In this document: in pieces, positions 25,654 to 35,600 of the stretch | Numbering within the stretch: position 1 is the first letter of the stretch | Layout: the number at the start of each line of letters is the position of its first letter | Source: Lamprocystis purpurea DSM 4197 | Lineage (GTDB): Bacteria; Pseudomonadota; Gammaproteobacteria; Chromatiales; Chromatiaceae | DNA: 64,000 bases | Direction: 5' to 3' | NCBI RefSeq assembly: GCF_000379525.1 | Contig: NZ_KB902408.1 | Span: forward strand, 1-64,000 | Made by a program: the position numbers and the translations under genes | The notes under the pieces: generated by a model | The model's input: the letters and a program-made list of their open reading frames with translations, nothing else | What the model was told of the DNA's origin: nothing | Database searches by the model: none

Positions 25654-27747
25654 ATGAATGAACCTGCCGCACCGCACCGCGGCCGTTTGATCGGCTGCTC
25701 ACTGGGTCCCGGCGATCCGGACCTCATCACCCGCCGCGCCTGGACCGCCTTGCAGTCGGACGCCCGCTGGATCTATCCGGTGACCGGTCCCGGCGCGGAT
25801 TCCTATGCCCTGGCGATCGTGCGCCGGGCCGGACTGCCGGTGCCGCCGGATGCGCTGGCGCTGCACTTCCCGATGACCAGCGACCCCGCGATCCTGGCCC
25901 TGGCGTGGGCGCGCGCCGGGGCCCAGTGTGCCGAACTGCTGGCCGCCGGGCGGGATCTGTTATTTCTGGTGGAAGGCGACGCTTCGACTTACTCGACCTT
26001 CGGCCATCTGGCGCGGGCGGTCCGCGGGCTGGCGTCCGAGCCGGGATTCGGCCGGGTGGAGGAGGGCGTCGAGGTCGCGGTGATTCCCGGTGTGTCTTCC
26101 TACCACGCGGCGGCGGCGCGGATCGGCGCCCCGCTGGTGGAGGAAGACGACACCCTGGCCATCATGCCCGCCGCTTACGGCATCGCGGTCATCGATCGGC
26201 TGATCGATACCTTTGACACCCTGGTGCTGCTCAAGGTCAAGCCGCTGCTCGATCCCTTGCTCGACCTGCTGGAGCGGCGCGGACTGATCGATCACGCCTG
26301 CTTCGTCGAAAAGGTCGGCGCCCCGGATGAACGGGTGGTGCGGGCGGTCGCGACGCTGCGCGGCGCATCAGTCGCTTATCTCTCACTGCTGTTGGTGCGC
26401 AATCCGGGACGGGTTCGCGACATGCCGAAACGTGGTGGGAGCCTGCCGTCCTCATCGGCGGAGGACGCGGCGCTGCGTATTGCCGCCGAGGCGGAAGCGA
26501 GCGACGCTGTGCTGACTGAACACGGGGCGGGACGCCCCGTCTCCATTCACGGGGCGGGACGCCCCGTCTCCATTGCGGTCCTGGCGATCACCCGCGCGGG
26601 GATCCGGCTGGCGGGAACCCTGGTACAGTGTCTGCCGGGCGCTCATCTGTATGCACCGGAGGCCCTGACCGCGGCGGCCGCGGCGGCGGCACCCGGCGCC
26701 TGCACCTGCTATCGCGGCCCGACCCGCGACCTGCTGCCGACCCTGTTCGCCAACGGCAGCGCGATCGTCGCCATCTTTTCGATCGGCGTGCTGGTCCGGC
26801 TGATCGCCCCGCACCTGCGCGACAAGTACCAGGACCCGGCGGTGGTGGCGCTGGATGAAACCGGACGTTTCGTCATCCCGGTACTCAGCGGTCATCTGGG
26901 CGGGGCCAATGCCTTGGCGGGGCGCATCGCCGCCGCCCTGGGGGCCGCGCCGGTCCTGACCACCGCCTCGGATTGCGCCCAAACGCTCGCGGTTGACCTG
27001 CTGGGGCGCGAATTGGGCTGGACCCTGGACGCCAGTCCCCAAGACCTGCTGCGGGCGAGCGCGGCGATGGTCAACGCGGAGCCGGTCGCCCTGGTGCAGG
27101 AGGCGGGGAGCGCCGACTGGTGGACCGGCCATGCCAATGGGCGGGTGGGTCCCTTGCCCGCCAACCTGCATTGCGCGCGATCCTTGGCGACGCTGGACCT
27201 GGATCGCTATCGGGCGCTGCTCTGGATCAGCGACCGCCCGCTGCCGCTGTCCGCTTTCGCCGGGTTCCAGGGTGCCCTGGTCAGCTACCGTCCAGGGGGC
27301 GGGTTGAAGCCTGGGGCCCCTGATCAACGTCCGGCTCCGAACCCGGCGCTGCGCCTGGCCCTGGGCCTGGGCTGCGACCGGGGCACATCGGCAGCCACCC
27401 TGGAGCGCGCCGTTGCCGAGGCACTGGCCGCCGTCGGCGCCGCTCCGGCGCAGGTCGCGGCGGTGGCGAGCATCGAGCTGAAAGCGGACGAGGCGGGGCT
27501 GGCTGAACTCGCCGCGAATCACGGCTGGCAGATCCTGTTCTACAGCGCGGCTCAGCTCGCGGCCATCCCCGTGCCCAACCCATCGGAAACGGTGCGTCGG
27601 CACACCGGCACGCCCTCGGTGAGTGCAGCGGCGGCTCTCCTGGCGGCGGGACCCGGCGGCGGGTCCCTGCTGCTCGAAAAACACAAGGTGCTGGACGCCC
27701 AGGGCAAACATGCCACGGTGTCCATCGCGAGGATCTCCGATGACTGA
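25654..27747 (+). CDS. CbiL-CbiG fusion: precorrin-2 C20-methyltransferase and cobalt-precorrin-5A hydrolase
   Basis: 697 residues. Residues 1-245 are CbiL/CobI (GCSLGPGDPDLITRRAW, LVEGDASTYSTFG, VIPGVSSYHAAAA), methylating C20. Residues about 305-690 are CbiG: a central part FSIGVLVRLIAPHL, LSGHLGGANALA, and a C-terminal domain LGLGCDRGTS...SIELKADEAGL. CbiG opens the lactone and releases acetaldehyde. The linker holds two tandem copies of HGAGRPVSI encoded by a 27-bp palindromic repeat at about 26520-26574. The ATG at 25654 abuts a repeat and lacks a clear ribosome site, so the start is less certain. Confidence 0.88.
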   Translation: MNEPAAPHRGRLIGCSLGPGDPDLITRRAWTALQSDARWIYPVTGPGADSYALAIVRRAGLPVPPDALALHFPMTSDPAILALAWARAGAQCAELLAAGRDLLFLVEGDASTYSTFGHLARAVRGLASEPGFGRVEEGVEVAVIPGVSSYHAAAARIGAPLVEEDDTLAIMPAAYGIAVIDRLIDTFDTLVLLKVKPLLDPLLDLLERRGLIDHACFVEKVGAPDERVVRAVATLRGASVAYLSLLLVRNPGRVRDMPKRGGSLPSSSAEDAALRIAAEAEASDAVLTEHGAGRPVSIHGAGRPVSIAVLAITRAGIRLAGTLVQCLPGAHLYAPEALTAAAAAAAPGACTCYRGPTRDLLPTLFANGSAIVAIFSIGVLVRLIAPHLRDKYQDPAVVALDETGRFVIPVLSGHLGGANALAGRIAAALGAAPVLTTASDCAQTLAVDLLGRELGWTLDASPQDLLRASAAMVNAEPVALVQEAGSADWWTGHANGRVGPLPANLHCARSLATLDLDRYRALLWISDRPLPLSAFAGFQGALVSYRPGGGLKPGAPDQRPAPNPALRLALGLGCDRGTSAATLERAVAEALAAVGAAPAQVAAVASIELKADEAGLAELAANHGWQILFYSAAQLAAIPVPNPSETVRRHTGTPSVSAAAALLAAGPGGGSLLLEKHKVLDAQGKHATVSIARISDD
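26520..26574 (+). repeat. two tandem copies of a palindromic 27-bp repeat inside cbiL-cbiG
   Basis: Each unit contains ACGGGGCGGGACGCCCCGT, a near-perfect palindrome, then CTCCATT. Together they encode HGAGRPVSI twice in the linker between the CbiL and CbiG domains, in frame. Confidence 0.8.
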
Positions 27748-28699
27748 CAGTCCCGCCCGCGGCAAGCTTTTCCTGGTGGGCATCGGCCCCGGCGGTCTGG
27801 ACCACATGACCACCCGCGCCCGCGCCGCCATCGCGCAGGCCGATACCCTCATCGGCCACGCGACCTATCTGCGTCTGGTGGCCGCACTGGTGACGAATCA
27901 GGAGGTGGTCAAGAGCACCATGACGCAGGAACTGGACCGGGCGGTGCTGGCGGTCGAACTGGCGCAGGCGGGCCGGACCGTGGCGCTGATCTCATCCGGC
28001 GACAGCGGGGTCTACGGCATGGCCGGCCTGACCTTTGAAGTCCTGTTCCAGGCCGGCTGGACCCCGGACACCGGCGTCCCGGTCGAGATCGTCCCCGGCG
28101 CCACCGCGCTCACCAGTTGTGCGGCGCTGGCGGGGGCTCCGCTGAGCCATGACTTCTGCGCCATTTCGTTGTCCGACTTGCTGACGCCCTGGCCGGTGAT
28201 CGCCCGGCGGCTCAATGCGGCGGCGGCGGCCGATTTCGTGGTCGCACTCTACAACCCCAAGAGCGGACGGCGCGCTCGCCAAGTCATCGAAGCCCAACGG
28301 CTGTTCCTCTGCCATCGGTGCCCGACCACCCCGGTCGCGCTGGTGCACGCGGCCTACCGGCCGCAGCAGCGCGTTGAACTCACCACCCTGGCGGACCTGG
28401 GCGCCGGCGAAATCGGCATGTTGACCACGATTCTGATCGGCAACAGCCAGACCCGGGTCCACCACGGACTGATGGTCACGCCCCGCGGCTACGCGCAGAA
28501 ATATGACCTGCAAGCGGGCACGACCAAAGCCGGCGAACGGGGCGGGCACCCCTTGACCAGTGGGCTCGCAGGCTGGCTCGCCGAGGTGCGCGCCAGTGGG
28601 GAGACAGTGACGGATCTGGCGAAGCGGTACGGTCTGCCGGAACCCTATATGGCCGCTGCTCTTGCAGCGTCCGATCCTGAGGCTCCGAGCCCCGGATAA
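27740..28699 (+). CDS. cbiH: (cobalt-)precorrin-3B C17-methyltransferase
   Basis: 319 residues from the ATG at 27740, which overlaps the previous stop by 8 nt. The core has LFLVGIGPGGLDHMTTRA, LISSGDSGVYGMAGL, VPGATALTSCAALAGAPLSHDFC and ALYNPKSGRR, typical of CbiH/CobJ, which methylates C17 with ring contraction. After about residue 250 there is an extra C-terminal extension of some 60 residues (GLAGWLAEVRASGETVTDLA), common in some CbiH-type proteins but of unknown role. Last gene of the operon; a 118-bp gap then separates it from a convergent gene. Confidence 0.9.
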   Translation: MTDSPARGKLFLVGIGPGGLDHMTTRARAAIAQADTLIGHATYLRLVAALVTNQEVVKSTMTQELDRAVLAVELAQAGRTVALISSGDSGVYGMAGLTFEVLFQAGWTPDTGVPVEIVPGATALTSCAALAGAPLSHDFCAISLSDLLTPWPVIARRLNAAAAADFVVALYNPKSGRRARQVIEAQRLFLCHRCPTTPVALVHAAYRPQQRVELTTLADLGAGEIGMLTTILIGNSQTRVHHGLMVTPRGYAQKYDLQAGTTKAGERGGHPLTSGLAGWLAEVRASGETVTDLAKRYGLPEPYMAAALAASDPEAPSPG

Positions 28700-28817
28700 G
28701 CGCCGGGGCCGAGATCGGGCGCCAGCCCCTCTTCGCCGGCTGGCATAGGTTAACGCATTCCAGCGTCAGTGCGATCGGCCGCGTTCCTTCCCAATGATTT
28801 TCTCGCTTGCCGGTTAC

Positions 28818-30146
28818 TCAGGTTACCCACCAGGTATTGGATGCGGCGCGCAGTTTAAGGGACTGATACTGCCTTGTCATCTGCACGGTTTTCTTACCCT
28901 CGATGGTCCATTGCCCAAGGGCCTGAATTGTTATGATATTTCGTGAAGCGTCCACCTTCTTGAAAATATACAATTCACCCTCCAGACACCAACTGCTGGT
29001 GAGTCGCAACGTGAATGGACCTGCCGATGCATCAAGCAGGATCAAGCCCCCGCTATCCTGCATCAGGGTCAATCCATTGTCGGCCGTAGAATAACTGGCC
29101 ACGCCCGCCTGCAAACCGCCGTAGGTGCGGGTGCCGCCGAATTCCCGGATACGACTTCCGTAGGTTTCGAACCGCCCCGCACCAGTGGTCATGACAGTGG
29201 CCGGTTGACCCAGCAAATCTCCTGACTCCGCCTGCATGTAGCAACCGAAAGCTCTGACTCTTGCATTATAAGACTGGCTCTCGTTTCTCACGCAGTTGAT
29301 CGCATTGAGTCCGCTGCCCGTGTTATCGTTTCTGCAGATGCTCCAAATCCCGCTTAAATTGACCCGATCGTCTGTTTGCGGGCCAAGATAAATACCAATC
29401 ACATCCTGATCCGGATCGCTCACGTTTGGATATCCGTAACCGGTTCCAACAAAGCCCCCGGATAACCACAGCCTGGTTGCGTGGGCAGGGAGATGATAGC
29501 CGCAATGATAAGTGCCGGTGTTAGTTCCCACCAGGGCCACATAGCTGTTATTGACCCAAAGCAGCCCGCCCCCGCTCACACGGATGCCGACACCCTCCGT
29601 GATCACATTGAGATCATAAAAAAACGCATTGGCAACCCAAAACTTCAGGTCTACCGCGGCCCCTGAGCCCTCGACATACAGTGTGACTCTCGACAGCTCA
29701 AAGTTCTCAACGCGTTCGTAACCACTTGGACTCCCGACCAGTGCCGCACCCTCTCCACTGTAGCGGAACGTAATCTCCGAAATGCCCGCATTTCTCGTGA
29801 ACCCCAGGAATACGTCACCCCCCAGCCGGATTTCCACCGCTTTGCGGTGCGCGCCGACGAGGCTGACCCATTCTGGAAGAAGGATCGGGGCGCCGGCGGT
29901 ACTTAAGTCGTAAACTCCGGGAAGAACAAAGACCGTATACGGAGAAGCCGCCGACGCGCCGGCAGCAGCAACTGCAAGTGCTTCTTGAATCGTGGGAAAC
30001 TCACCCCCGTCACCAACCGTGAGAAGTTTGGATGTTGTTTCAGCCATCGCCACCGGGGAGACGGCACTACCGGCGATCACCGCGGCGGCACCGACGGCCA
30101 AGTTGGTGAATGCTTTGCGTCTGTTGAAATCACAGGTTTCGTTCAC
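28818..30146 (-). CDS. TAT-exported right-handed beta-helix protein
   Basis: 442 residues from the GTG at 30146, which has a good GGAGG seven bases upstream; the frame extends to 30179. The N-terminus NRRKAFTNLAVGAAAVIAGSA ending AMA is a twin-arginine signal peptide, so the protein is exported folded. The body (LTVGDGGEFPTIQEALAVA, then repeated short beta strands) fits a pectin-lyase-like parallel beta-helix. The last 80 residues (LILLDASAGPFTLRL to NTWWVT) resemble C-terminal caps of phage tail and capsule-degrading proteins. Substrate unknown; a surface polysaccharide is a fair guess. Upstream 30180-30400 is AT-rich and probably holds the promoter. Confidence 0.7.
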   Translation of the reverse strand: MNETCDFNRRKAFTNLAVGAAAVIAGSAVSPVAMAETTSKLLTVGDGGEFPTIQEALAVAAAGASAASPYTVFVLPGVYDLSTAGAPILLPEWVSLVGAHRKAVEIRLGGDVFLGFTRNAGISEITFRYSGEGAALVGSPSGYERVENFELSRVTLYVEGSGAAVDLKFWVANAFFYDLNVITEGVGIRVSGGGLLWVNNSYVALVGTNTGTYHCGYHLPAHATRLWLSGGFVGTGYGYPNVSDPDQDVIGIYLGPQTDDRVNLSGIWSICRNDNTGSGLNAINCVRNESQSYNARVRAFGCYMQAESGDLLGQPATVMTTGAGRFETYGSRIREFGGTRTYGGLQAGVASYSTADNGLTLMQDSGGLILLDASAGPFTLRLTSSWCLEGELYIFKKVDASRNIITIQALGQWTIEGKKTVQMTRQYQSLKLRAASNTWWVT

Positions 30147-30179
30147 AATACCCTCCGAGCCCAAGCACAGCCTACGCAC

Positions 30180-30714
30180 AATCTCGCTCTGGACATCCAG
30201 TCATGCTTTATGCAATCCTGTTTCCAGTAAACAATCACAAAGCGCTTAAAGCCATCAAAAATACGTGGTTATACGAAAATAGCTGTACGTTTGCGAATGA
30301 TGTAATGCAATATATAAAAAGCAGTTAGGTCCTGCGTGCGACAAGCGTTGCTGTTGAAATGTTATAGGAACACCCCCAAGTTTCTGAAGCTTATTCTAGA
30401 CGGTCATTTCCTGATGTCAACATGAGTGTCGTGCGCGGCACACGGCTTCCTGGTTAAACAATTTCATAGCGTGCCAGTAGGATCCAGGCGACCTCGGTCA
30501 TCAACCGGGCCAACTCGCTACTCGCGCTGCCGTCGGTCCGCTACAGATCGCGACCTGACCGCAGAGTCTGACGTACTACGTACGGGCCGATCACTGCCGA
30601 GTGAAGCGATGATCGCGGCCATCGTGTCGCGCCAGATGGCCGGCAACACCAAACTGGAGAAGTTGTAAGTTATTGGTGAACGGTTCCTAAACACAACAAC
30701 GAGGATACCCCCTC
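30180..30714. other. 535-bp divergent intergenic region
   Basis: AT-rich between 30200 and 30420 with no recognised operator, then GC-rich. A frame at 30426-30668 is open but has no family resemblance I can name and was not called. The promoters of the beta-helix gene (left) and the TPP enzyme (right) must lie here. Confidence 0.4.
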
Positions 30715-32403
30715 ATGAAAGCCAGCCCGACCGCATCCCGCTCCCCGGCGAGCACCCACGACGATTGGCCGCGGATCGGCGATTATCTGCTGCTCCGACT
30801 CAAGGAAGCGGGGGTCGACCACTGTTTCGGTGTCCCCGGCGACTATGTGCTGCGGTTCTATGACCGGCTTTGCCGCTCGGACATTCGGCACATCGGCACC
30901 ACCCGCGAGGACACGGCCGCCTTTGCCGCGGATGGCTATGCCCGCTCGCGCGGGCTTGGTGCGCTCGCCGTCACTTACGGCGTGGGTGCGCTCAATGTGG
31001 TCAACGCGGTGGCGGGCGCCAACGCGGAGTCCTCCCCGGTGGTCGTCATCAGCGGCGCGCCGGGGGTGGCGGAGCAGCGCGACGACCCGCAACTGCATCA
31101 CCGCTTCGGCCCCTTCCGCTTTCAGCGCGAAATCTTCGAGCGCATCACCTGCGCCTGCGCCGTTCTGGACGACCCCTACACCGCCCTGCGCGAGATCGAC
31201 CGCACGCTGGATGCCGCCCGCCGCTACAGCCGGCCGGTCTATATCGAGTTGCCGCGCGACCGCGTGGACACGCCCGCCTTTCCGATTCCCCACGAGCCGG
31301 AGGAGGAAGCCGGCAGCGATCCTGAGGCCCTGGCCGAGGCGGTCGCCGAGACCCTGGCCCTGGTCGGCCGCGCCCAGGCCCCGGTGATTCTCGCCGGGGT
31401 GGAACTCCACCGCCGCGGACTCCAGGACCTGCTGGCGGGCTTCGTCCTCAAGGCGCATCTGCCGGTCGCCGCGACCCTCACCGGCAAGTCGGTGGTGGCC
31501 GAGCGTCAACCAGGCTATCTGGGCGTTTATGAGGGCGCTATGGGTCCGGAGGGCGCCCGCCGCGTGGTGGAGGAGGCCGACCTGCTGCTGCTCCTGGGCG
31601 TCACTCCCAACGATATCGACCTGGGCATCAACACCGCGCGCCTGGACCCGGCGCGCACGGTGCGGGCAGGCCAGGAGGAGATCTGGGTCCATCGCCACCG
31701 CTATCCGCATGTCCATCTACGCGACTTCCTCGCGGCCCTGACCGACGCCGTCGTGCCGCATCCCGGCCCCTTGCCGGACGTGCCCGGACCGGTGGGCGCA
31801 CCTGACTTTCCGCAACCCGGCCAGCCGATGACCATGGCGAGGATGATGGCCCGGCTCAACGACTTCCTCACACCGGACATGCAGGTGGTGGCGGACTCGG
31901 GCGACTGTCTGTTCGCCTCGGTGGACCTGCGGGTGCATGCACGCAGTGAGTTTCTCGCCTCCGCCTACTACACCACCATGGGCTTTGCGGTGCCCGCCGC
32001 GCTGGGTGCCCAGGTCGCTAACCCGGGGCGGCGCCCGCTGGTACTGGTGGGGGACGGCGCCTTCCAGATGACCGGCACCGAGCTCTCCACCGCCGCCCGG
32101 CTGGGGCTGGACCCCATCGTCATCATCGGCAACAACCGCGGCTACACCACCGAGCGGTTCATCCTGGAAGGACCTTTCAACGACATCGCCGACTGGCGCT
32201 TCCATCGACTGGGCGAGTTGTTCGGTCCACTGCGCGGCTTCTCGGCCCCCACGGAAGACGCCTTCGACGCGGCCCTGGGTGCCGCGCTCGCCTTCCGCGA
32301 CGGCCCGTCGGTGATCGAAGTGGCGTTGCGCCCGGACGACTGCTCCGCGGCACTGACCCGGCTGTCCGAGCGCTTGCGGGACGTGGTGCAGCAGAGCGCG
32401 TAA
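30715..32403 (+). CDS. TPP-dependent alpha-keto acid decarboxylase (pyruvate/indolepyruvate decarboxylase family)
   Basis: 562 residues. The N-terminal Pyr domain has FGVPGDYVLRFYD and TREDTAAFAADGYAR with the activating glutamate. The PP domain has LVGDGAFQMTGTE...IIGNNRGYTTE, the GDG...NN motif that binds Mg-TPP. The family removes CO2 from 2-oxo acids such as pyruvate or indolepyruvate to give aldehydes. Unlike PFOR it does not conserve the electrons as ferredoxin. GAGG precedes the ATG by about 13 nt. Substrate is not decided by the sequence, and the gene stands alone. Confidence 0.85.
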   Translation: MKASPTASRSPASTHDDWPRIGDYLLLRLKEAGVDHCFGVPGDYVLRFYDRLCRSDIRHIGTTREDTAAFAADGYARSRGLGALAVTYGVGALNVVNAVAGANAESSPVVVISGAPGVAEQRDDPQLHHRFGPFRFQREIFERITCACAVLDDPYTALREIDRTLDAARRYSRPVYIELPRDRVDTPAFPIPHEPEEEAGSDPEALAEAVAETLALVGRAQAPVILAGVELHRRGLQDLLAGFVLKAHLPVAATLTGKSVVAERQPGYLGVYEGAMGPEGARRVVEEADLLLLLGVTPNDIDLGINTARLDPARTVRAGQEEIWVHRHRYPHVHLRDFLAALTDAVVPHPGPLPDVPGPVGAPDFPQPGQPMTMARMMARLNDFLTPDMQVVADSGDCLFASVDLRVHARSEFLASAYYTTMGFAVPAALGAQVANPGRRPLVLVGDGAFQMTGTELSTAARLGLDPIVIIGNNRGYTTERFILEGPFNDIADWRFHRLGELFGPLRGFSAPTEDAFDAALGAALAFRDGPSVIEVALRPDDCSAALTRLSERLRDVVQQSA

Positions 32404-32457
32404 GGCGGGTGTCGTCCGGGCCGGCAGCGTGTGGGCGGCGAGGCTGATGGTGGATGC

Positions 32458-32660
32458 GCTGCGCTTATCCACCCTACAACATCGGCCTACAAAAAACGGC
32501 GCCGTTGTAGGGTGGATAAGGCGCGCCGCTCGATGTTCGGGACCCGGCACGGCGGTCGCGCGCGCCGCATCCACCAGCGGTCGCGCGCTGCCGCCCAAAT
32601 TTGGAATTGCTGACCGCCGACCGTGCAGATCGCGCGGCGGCCGGATTGATGACCAAAGCA
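32458..32660. repeat. mosaic palindromic repeat (type B hairpin with a type C end)
   Basis: CTTATCCACCCTACAAC at 32465-32481 pairs with GTTGTAGGGTGGATAAG at about 32503-32519, the same kind of hairpin as inside the B1 element at 48358. The part 32608-32660 (CCGTGCAGATCGCGCGG then GGCCGGATTGATGACCAA) equals the end of the type C elements at 52147 and 59270. A left terminal repeat is not clear, so this looks like a decayed mosaic. It fills the gap between two convergent genes. Confidence 0.6.
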
Positions 32661-32695
32661 ACCGCCCCGCGGGTCCCCGCGGGGCGGGCGGGGAC

Positions 32696-35600
32696 CTACC
32701 AGCGCCCAGGCAACGGCAGATCGCCGGCGGCGCCGAAGGGGGCACTGATGGCGTCCCCGCTGGTCACGCTGCCGCTGGCGTCAAGGTCCAGATAGAAGCG
32801 CTGGGTACTGGGGCGATAGACGCCGATCTCGTCGGGGCCGTCGCCGTTCCAGTCACCGGCCAGGGGCTGGTCACCGGGTAACCCATAGGGCTGGGTGGTG
32901 CGGTCGCCGGTGTTCCAGCCGCGGCTGCCGTTGGCGTCCAGGTAAAAGACGCGGGTGCCGGGGCGCCAGACGCCGATTTCGTCGCGGCGGTCGCCGTTCC
33001 AGTCGCCGGTCACTGGCTGGTCGCCGAGGGCGCCGAAGGCGGCGGTGGTGACATCGGCGGCGGTGGGGCTGAGGCTGCCGTCCAGATCCAGGGTGAAGGT
33101 GCGGGCGGCCGGGTGATAGAGACCGATCTCGGCGGCGCCGTCGCCGTCCCAGTCACCACTCACCGGCAGATCCGCGGCGGTGCCGAAGGGATCGGAGGCG
33201 CTCCACAGGCCCCAGCCGTCCAGGTCCAGATAGAAGCGTCCGTCGCTCGGGCGGTAGGCGCCCAGATCATCAAGCCCGTCGCCGTTCCAGTCGCCGCGCA
33301 CGGGCAGGTCGCCGGTCTGACCATAGGGGCCATCGAGCCAGTCGTCGGCGGTCTCGCTGCGGCTGCCGTCGAGGTCGAGCAGGAAGGTCTGGGTGGCAGG
33401 GCGGTAGACGCCGATCAGGGCGGGCGGGACGCGGCGGGCATCCAGCGGCGCGGGGTCGACCCAGTCGGGGAAGCCGTCGTTGTCGTCGTCGACATCGGCG
33501 TTGTTGCCGACGCGGTCGAGGTCGCTGTCGACCCATTCGGCGGTGTCACGGGGGAAGGCGTCCTGGCCGTTGGGTACGTCGTCGCCATCCAGGTCGGCGT
33601 CGCAGACATCCCCCAGCCCATCCGCATCCAGGTTGGCCTGGTCGGGGTTGGCGGTGGTCGGGCAGTTGTCGCTGCCGTCGGGGATGCCGTCGGCGTCGCG
33701 ATCACCCAACAGGCTGGTCAGGCGCAGGCCCCAGGGGTCGGTGCCGGGGGGGTTGAGCGTGTTGTCGAACACCAGGAGGTGCCGGGCCTGGGCGCCGAGG
33801 ATGACCCGCTGCTCCGTTCCCCAGGTCTGGTCGCCGGTCACCGGGCAGGTTCCCGCGGCCTTGGTGTCCAGGCTCAGGGTGACCTCGCCGACGTTGTCGA
33901 TGTCAAAACAGTGGTAGCTGAGCACGCTGGCGGTGGTGTCGGGGGCGAGCAGGAGACTGACCCGGTCGTCGGCTTGCTGGGCGGCGGGGAGGCTCTCCAG
34001 GAGGCCCTGGTCGGCGCTGAAGTCGCGCAGTCCACTGAGGCGCACCCCCCAGTCCTCGGTGGCGAGCCCGCTGTTCCTGATCAGCAGGCGGTTAGCGCCC
34101 GCGCCAAGCCGACTGGCCGGCAGCACCAACTGGTAGTCGGGCGTCCAGGCGGCGTTGGTGCCCTTGGGCAGGCTGACCAGGGCGGTGCCGTTGAGCAGCA
34201 GGGCCAGTTCGCCATCGCGGTCGCTGTCGTAGCCGCTCAAGCCCAGCAGGTAACCGGCGTTGGACTGCGGCAGGTGCAGTTCAAACCCGGCGCCGTGGCT
34301 ACGGTCCCCGCCGCTGAGGGTCTTGAGATTGCCGAAAGCGGCGCCGGGGCTGAAGAGCCCGAGCCCGGTGACGCCCCAGGGGTCCCCGGCGGAGCGCTGG
34401 CGGATTTCGAGGCGGTTCTCGCCGCTGATCTGGGCGGCGGCGGGCAGCCACCACAGGCCGTCGGTCCCCCGCGCGGCGTTGGCGGTGGGGGGGAGATAGC
34501 CGAGCAGTCGGTCGTTGAGCCACAGGGCCAGTTCGGTGGCGCTGTCCACGTCGTAGCCCGCGACATGCAGCAGGCGGTCGCCGCCGTCACTGGTAAAGGT
34601 GGCGGCGAGCCGGCTGCGGTAGGCATTATCGCCCCAGCCGAAGCCGTGTGCGGCGCTCTGGATGCTGTTGAGCGGCAGGGCGATGAGCGCGCCTTTGTTG
34701 GTCTGGTCCAGCGGGGCGCCATCGGTGGTGTCGGGCACGCGGTCGTTGTCGTCGTCAGGGTCGCAGGCGTCGCCCTGCGGGTCGCGGTCGAAGTTGGCCT
34801 GATCCGCGTTGGCGAGTTGCGGACAATTGTCGGTGGCGTCGGGGATGCCGTCGGTGTCGGCGTCGGGGTTGGTATCTTGAATGCGTAGGATCACCAGTCC
34901 GTTACTGCCTTCGGCGCTATAGGCATAGCCCTCCACGACTGCGATGTTCGAGGCAACCGATGGGGTATCCCTGCTCCCCACCCAAACCGGGGTGGCCGGG
35001 TTGCGGACATCGATGACCTGCAGACCGTTGGTTCCATCCGCGACATAGGCGTAGCCACCCACGACCGCGACCGCGCTTGCCTCTCCGGCGGTGTCGAAGC
35101 TCCCTACCCGCACCGGGGCGGTGGGACTGCTGATGTCAATGATCTGCAGGCCGGCGGAGCCCTCCGCGACGTAGGCATAGTTCCCCGCGACCACGATATC
35201 TTCGGGGTATCCCGTGGATACCAAGCTCCCCACCCGTACCGGAGCGGCGGGATTCTGGACATCAATGACCTGAAAACCGGCCTGGGCGTCCGCAATATAA
35301 ACATAGCCCTCCGCGGCCACGAAGTCATAGTTCCACATCAAGGTGTCGTAGCTCCCCACCCGTACCGGAGCGGCGGGATTGTGGACATCAATGACCTGCA
35401 CGCCGAAGCTGCTTGAGACATAGGCATAGCCCCCCGCGACCGCGACCTTATAGGCATACTCTGTGTCGTAGCTCCCCACCTGTACCGGAGCGGCGGGATT
35501 GTGGACATCAATGACCTGAAAAGACTCGTAGTCCACACCATAGGCATAGCCCCCCGCGACCGTGACGTCGACGGCCGAGACCGCGGTGTTGTAACTCCCC

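Noticed and set aside
30426-30668. 80-codon frame upstream of the TPP enzyme
   Set aside because: No recognisable family, odd composition, no clear ribosome site.
33113-34888. 591-codon plus-strand frame
   Set aside because: Shadow of the large LVIVD-repeat gene on the other strand; low-complexity Val/Gly/Ala composition.
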